Assembly: GCA_002477595.1 (NCBI GenBank)
Contig: DLQN01000139.1
Location: forward strand, 1-8,586
Length of the DNA: 8,586 nt
Source of the DNA: Roseivirga sp. UBA7431
GTDB taxonomy: Bacteria > Bacteroidota > Bacteroidia > Cytophagales > Cyclobacteriaceae
Direction: 5' to 3'
In this document: positions 6,430-8,586 of the stretch, piece by piece
Numbering within the stretch: position 1 is the stretch's first letter
How the letters are laid out: each line of letters begins with the position of its first letter
Program-made: the position numbers and the translations under genes
Notes under the pieces: model-generated
The model's database searches: none
What the model saw: only the letters and a program-made list of their open reading frames with translations
What the model was told of the DNA's origin: nothing

Positions 6430-6798
6430 TCAACTCTCTTTTCTTGAACTTTCTGTAATGTATTTTATATAGCCATTCAGAGATTTGTGTAGCTGATCAA
6501 GCTCTTTCACTAGATTATCATGGTTCTCTTGATCAATAATTTGTCTTCTGTAAGCCTTACCTATCCAGTTCTTGGTTTCTAACAATGAGCCTCTCGAGTA
6601 ATAACAAAAATTTCTATTCTCCTTAAAGAAGTAGCGCCCGTAACCTTCCGCAATATTAGCACTTATTGAATCGGCACTTCTGACTAATTGTTTACCCAAG
6701 GTATCTTTCTTGAAGTAATCCCATGATTCAACAATTTGCCATACTTCATCTGCGATGACATTTGCTTGATTGTATACATTGAGTTCTTCTAACTTCAT
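6430..6798 (-). CDS. Four-helix-bundle protein of the 23S rRNA intervening-sequence (S23/IVP) family
   Basis: This 122-residue, soluble, all-helical protein matches the small family first seen encoded in intervening sequences of bacterial 23S rRNA genes. The signature loop SISANIAEGYGR (44-55), preceded by LGKQLVRSAD, and the later RGSLLETKNW segment (69-78) are the conserved parts; an ELDQLHKSLNGYIKYI helix closes the chain. Length is normal (about 115-130). Its biochemical role is unknown; relatives include the Avd accessory protein of diversity-generating retroelements, which binds nucleic acid. It is not a kynurenine enzyme and lies inside the operon only as part of a repeat-flanked cassette (6381-6843). 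There is no reverse transcriptase or rRNA nearby. It is probably transcribed with the operon. Confidence 0.9.
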   Translation of the reverse strand: MKLEELNVYNQANVIADEVWQIVESWDYFKKDTLGKQLVRSADSISANIAEGYGRYFFKENRNFCYYSRGSLLETKNWIGKAYRRQIIDQENHDNLVKELDQLHKSLNGYIKYITESSRKES

Positions 6799-6802
6799 TT
6801 AC

Positions 6803-6842
6803 ACAAATTAACCAATTCCCTGATTTACTATTTGACCAATTT
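6803..6842. repeat. Right array of degenerate 8-mers, inverted copy of 6386-6417
   Basis: On the minus strand this reads as five successive octamers: AAATTGGT, CAAATAGT, AAATCAGG, GAATTGGT, TAATTTGT. The first four form the 24/32 match to the left array; the fifth ends 4 bases upstream of the four-helix start codon, so the array also serves as that gene's leader. The outer end is 1 base from the dioxygenase stop codon. Confidence 0.75.
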
Positions 6843-6843
6843 C

Positions 6844-7374
6844 CTATTCCACAAACCTCGGGTCAGTTTCCATGGTATGGCCACAGCTTTTGCAAGTACG
6901 AAGCTCTTCTGAACCATAGAATTCTTTAAATCTCGGCAAGAAGTCTTTCTCAATGTTGGTTAAAGGGAAATAGGTGTTATGCAGCTTATTATTGCAGTTA
7001 TCACAAAACCACATGAGGCCATCAGTATGCTCTGGTTTTCTCACGCGTTCGATGACTAAGCCAATGGAGCCTTCAGACCTCACAGGAGAATGTGGGACTT
7101 TCGGTGGGTGTAAATACATGTCACCAGGACCCAAAGGGATATCAACGGCCTTACCATCTTCTTGGATTCGGACATTGATATTTCCTTCTAGCTGATAGAA
7201 TAGCTCTTCCGTTTCGTTGTAATGGTAATCTTTTCTAGCGTTAGGTCCAGCCACAATCATTACGATATAGTCTGTTCCTTCAGGGTAGAGGTTTTTGTTG
7301 CCTACAGGTGGCTTAAGTAAATCGCGATTTTCTTCAATCCATTGGTTAAGATTGAACGGTCTTTTAATGCCCAT
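6844..7374 (-). CDS. 3-hydroxyanthranilate 3,4-dioxygenase
   Basis: This 176-residue cupin dioxygenase uses Fe(II) and O2 to open the ring of 3-hydroxyanthranilate, giving 2-amino-3-carboxymuconate-6-semialdehyde. The iron ligands are His51, Glu57 and His95, and the substrate-binding residues Arg47, Arg99 and Glu110 fall at the same numbers as in the well-studied Cupriavidus metallidurans enzyme. The C-terminal rubredoxin-like second iron site, present in bacterial but not mammalian forms, is intact: Cys124-x2-Cys127 and Cys161-x2-Cys164. It is the first gene of the kynurenine operon, so the ring-opening enzyme is made first. A GAAAGGAA stretch abuts its ATG. The usual symbols in bacteria are nbaC or haao. 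Confidence 0.97.
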   Translation of the reverse strand: MGIKRPFNLNQWIEENRDLLKPPVGNKNLYPEGTDYIVMIVAGPNARKDYHYNETEELFYQLEGNINVRIQEDGKAVDIPLGPGDMYLHPPKVPHSPVRSEGSIGLVIERVRKPEHTDGLMWFCDNCNNKLHNTYFPLTNIEKDFLPRFKEFYGSEELRTCKSCGHTMETDPRFVE

Positions 7375-7396
7375 TTCCTTTCTATTTAGCGTGCCT

Positions 7397-7427
7397 CTAA
7401 AATACGGAAAATCACGGTAGGACTAAA
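7397..7427 (-). promoter_or_regulatory. Candidate promoter of the kynurenine operon
   Basis: On the minus strand a TTTAG (7427-7423) is followed after 18 bases by TATTTTAG (7404-7397), one base off the Bacteroidota -7 consensus TAnnTTTG and at about the right spacing from a TTTG-like -33 element. The start codon of the dioxygenase gene follows about 22 bases downstream of the -7 box, giving a short leader. This is pattern matching only. Confidence 0.35.
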
Positions 7428-7438
7428 CTCGATTTTCA

Positions 7439-7446
7439 TAACTTTG
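7439..7446 (+). promoter_or_regulatory. Candidate -7 promoter box for the SDR gene
   Basis: TAACTTTG is an exact match to TAnnTTTG, with no clear -33 partner. A start of transcription about 7 bases downstream would leave a leader of roughly 12 bases before the ATG at 7465. It also explains the in-frame TTG at 7444 as part of the promoter and not a start codon. Confidence 0.35.
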
Positions 7447-7464
7447 ATAGATAGCCGAAAACCT

Positions 7465-8253
7465 ATGGATCTTAATTTAAAAGGAAAAAATGCCTTAGTC
7501 TGCGGTAGTACGCAGGGTATTGGTAAAGCAATAGCCGAAGAACTTGCAAACCTTGGTGCAAGTGTCACTTTGTGTGCTCGCAATGAAGAAACGCTGAGTA
7601 AAGTAAAAGCCGATCTCTTCCATGCCTCCGGACAAAATCATCAGACTTTAGTAGCTGATTTCTCAAAACCAGATCAGTTAAAAGCGGTGTTAGATGAGCA
7701 TATTGGTCAGGGAAATGCATATCACATTTTGATTAATAATACAGGAGGCCCTCCAGGAGGTCAAGCGATCGATGCGGGAATTGATGAATTTAGAATAGCT
7801 TTTAATCAGCATTTGATTTGCAATCATATATTAGCCCAGGCAGTAGTTCCTGGAATGAAAGACGCTGCTTATGGTCGAATCATTAACATTATCAGTACTT
7901 CAGTAAAAGTACCTCTGACCGGTTTAGGTGTTTCGAATACCATTAGAGGTGCAGTTGCTAATTGGTCGAAGACTTTAGCAAACGAATTAGGGCAATTCGG
8001 AATCACAGTGAATAATGTGCTGCCAGGAGCTACCGCCACACAGCGTTTGAGCACTATCATTGAGAGCAAAGCCAAGAAATCAGGAAAGAGTATTGAAGAG
8101 GTAGATGCTGCAATGAAAGCCAGTGTGCCTGCTAAACGTTTTGCAGATGCCTCAGAGATCGCAGCAGCAGCTGTGTTCTTAGCGACACCTTCAGCAAGCT
8201 ATATTAATGGGGTCAATCTTCCTGTTGATGGAGGCAGAACAGGGAGCCTTTAA
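7465..8253 (+). CDS. SDR-family protein with altered catalytic residues, in the kynurenine locus
   Basis: This 262-residue Rossmann-fold short-chain dehydrogenase/reductase has the cofactor loop GSTQGIG (14-20), a NNTGG motif (91-95) in place of NNAG, NVLPGAT (184-190) and a C-terminal VDGG (254-257). The active site is unusual. Ser144 is in place, but 13 residues on, where SDRs have Tyr, there is Ser157, and the +4 Lys is Arg161 (segment LGVSNTIRGAV). The standard Tyr/Lys proton transfer is thus absent; the protein may use another chemistry, bind without reducing, or be a distinct SDR clade. It diverges from the kynurenine operon across a 90-base gap, so a role in metabolising 2-aminomuconate semialdehyde or a product is plausible but unproven. 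ATG at 7465 gives the normal SDR N-terminus; TTG at 7444 would add 7 residues. Confidence 0.88.
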   Translation: MDLNLKGKNALVCGSTQGIGKAIAEELANLGASVTLCARNEETLSKVKADLFHASGQNHQTLVADFSKPDQLKAVLDEHIGQGNAYHILINNTGGPPGGQAIDAGIDEFRIAFNQHLICNHILAQAVVPGMKDAAYGRIINIISTSVKVPLTGLGVSNTIRGAVANWSKTLANELGQFGITVNNVLPGATATQRLSTIIESKAKKSGKSIEEVDAAMKASVPAKRFADASEIAAAAVFLATPSASYINGVNLPVDGGRTGSL

Positions 8254-8254
8254 T

Positions 8255-8586
8255 ATGCAGGGACTACCAATCATCGATCTTCATTGTGACCTTTTGGTCT
8301 ACCTACTCATGAATAAAGAGGCCAAGCCTGAGACAAAGGCTTTTGGTGCGGGGTTACCATTTCTTGAACAAGGTAGCGTGGCTTTGCAGGTCATGGCAAT
8401 CTATACTGCAGTTGAAGAGGCAAGTTCAAGAAACGGAGTCGCTCAATCAGTTATTTATAAGAAGCTCCTTGAGGAGTATTCCAAAGATGTTTATCAGGCA
8501 GGTACTGACTTTAATGCCGAAAATGAAGGCGTAGGAATGGTGGCTTCTTTAGAGAGCGCATCGGGCATATGTAATGAGACTGAGCC
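8255..8586 (+). CDS. M19 (renal/membrane dipeptidase) family metallohydrolase, N-terminal part
   Basis: The first 110 codons are present; the gene is cut by the right edge. The protein opens MQGLPIIDLHCDLLVYLL, in which His10 and Asp12 form the HxD zinc motif of the M19 family, and Glu100 in ASLESASGI fits the metal-bridging glutamate. I see no N-terminal signal peptide or lipobox, so this form looks cytoplasmic. M19 enzymes cleave dipeptides and some amides or beta-lactams; the actual substrate is unknown here. The ATG follows the SDR stop by 1 base, so the two are co-transcribed, tying it to the kynurenine locus. Because no formamidase is recognised in the window, hydrolysis of an amide in the pathway (for example N-formylkynurenine) is a possible but speculative role. 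The frame was read directly from the sequence. Confidence 0.8.
   Translation, partial: MQGLPIIDLHCDLLVYLLMNKEAKPETKAFGAGLPFLEQGSVALQVMAIYTAVEEASSRNGVAQSVIYKKLLEEYSKDVYQAGTDFNAENEGVGMVASLESASGICNETE

Larger units (their letters stand above)
6381..6843 (-). mobile_element. Putative four-helix-bundle cassette with inverted octamer arrays
   Basis: The 463 bases between the start of ACMSD (6380) and the stop of the dioxygenase gene (6844) hold only the four-helix gene and two inverted arrays of a degenerate NAATTGGT octamer. Every other junction between genes of this operon is between a 4-base overlap and a 2-base gap, so the cassette looks like an insertion that split a tightly packed dioxygenase-ACMSD junction without harming either frame. 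It encodes no transposase and I see no target duplication, so any movement would need help in trans. Mobility is inferred from structure only. Confidence 0.5.

Noticed and set aside
6430..6798. Diversity-generating retroelement, because the four-helix protein is related to Avd
   Set aside because: No reverse transcriptase, template repeat or variable repeat is present; the neighbours are metabolic genes.
6430..6798. Intervening sequence inside a 23S rRNA gene
   Set aside because: Flanking DNA codes for the dioxygenase and ACMSD; there is no rRNA in the window.
6381..6843. Classical insertion sequence
   Set aside because: No transposase is encoded and no target-site duplication is visible outside the inverted arrays.
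7444..7464. TTG at 7444 as the start of the SDR gene
   Set aside because: It would add seven residues before the standard SDR N-terminus, and the TTG is part of an exact TAnnTTTG promoter-like box; ATG at 7465 fits better.

Overview
The window looks like chromosomal DNA of a member of the Bacteroidota, probably a marine Cytophagales- or Flavobacteriia-type organism. This is inferred from the moderately AT-rich coding style, the near absence of Shine-Dalgarno sequences, candidate promoter boxes of the Bacteroidota TAnnTTTG type, a dispersed repeat beginning TGTCATTGCGAG, a four-helix-bundle (23S rRNA intervening-sequence type) gene, and an eukaryote-like kynurenine pathway with 3-hydroxyanthranilate dioxygenase and ACMS decarboxylase. 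I cannot fix the genus.

Region 1 (1-2197) is the edge of a probable hydroxyproline-degradation locus. On the minus strand a DapA-family lyase/deaminase is followed 2 bases later by the N-terminus of an aldehyde dehydrogenase that runs off the left edge. Together they fit the last two steps of trans-4-hydroxyproline catabolism (pyrroline-4-hydroxy-2-carboxylate to 2-oxoglutarate semialdehyde to 2-oxoglutarate). A divergent AraC-type regulator is probably the local regulator.

Region 2 (2274-7374, minus strand) is a compact kynurenine catabolic operon. In transcription order it reads: 3-hydroxyanthranilate 3,4-dioxygenase, a small four-helix-bundle gene, 2-amino-3-carboxymuconate-6-semialdehyde decarboxylase (ACMSD), an O6-alkylguanine-DNA alkyltransferase, kynureninase and kynurenine 3-monooxygenase. 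The four metabolic enzymes convert kynurenine to 2-aminomuconate semialdehyde, the catabolic branch that diverts carbon away from quinolinate/NAD. ACMSD, the alkyltransferase and kynureninase overlap by 4 and 1 bases, and kynureninase and the monooxygenase are 2 bases apart. Tryptophan dioxygenase and a recognised formamidase are not in the window.

Region 3 (7465-8586, plus strand) diverges from that operon across about 90 bases. It carries an SDR protein that lacks the catalytic Tyr and Lys, then the start of an M19 dipeptidase-family metallohydrolase cut by the right edge.

The most unusual structures are as follows. (i) A cassette at 6381-6843 consists of the four-helix gene bracketed by inverted arrays of a degenerate 8-mer (NAATTGGT) and fills exactly the gap between two operon genes. 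(ii) A DNA-repair methyltransferase is translationally coupled inside a catabolic operon. (iii) The SDR has an altered active site. (iv) Two copies of a palindromic repeat are present, one in the leader of the DapA-like gene and one between convergent gene ends. No RNA genes, CRISPR arrays, transposases or origins were seen, and there is no gene-free stretch longer than 300 bases.
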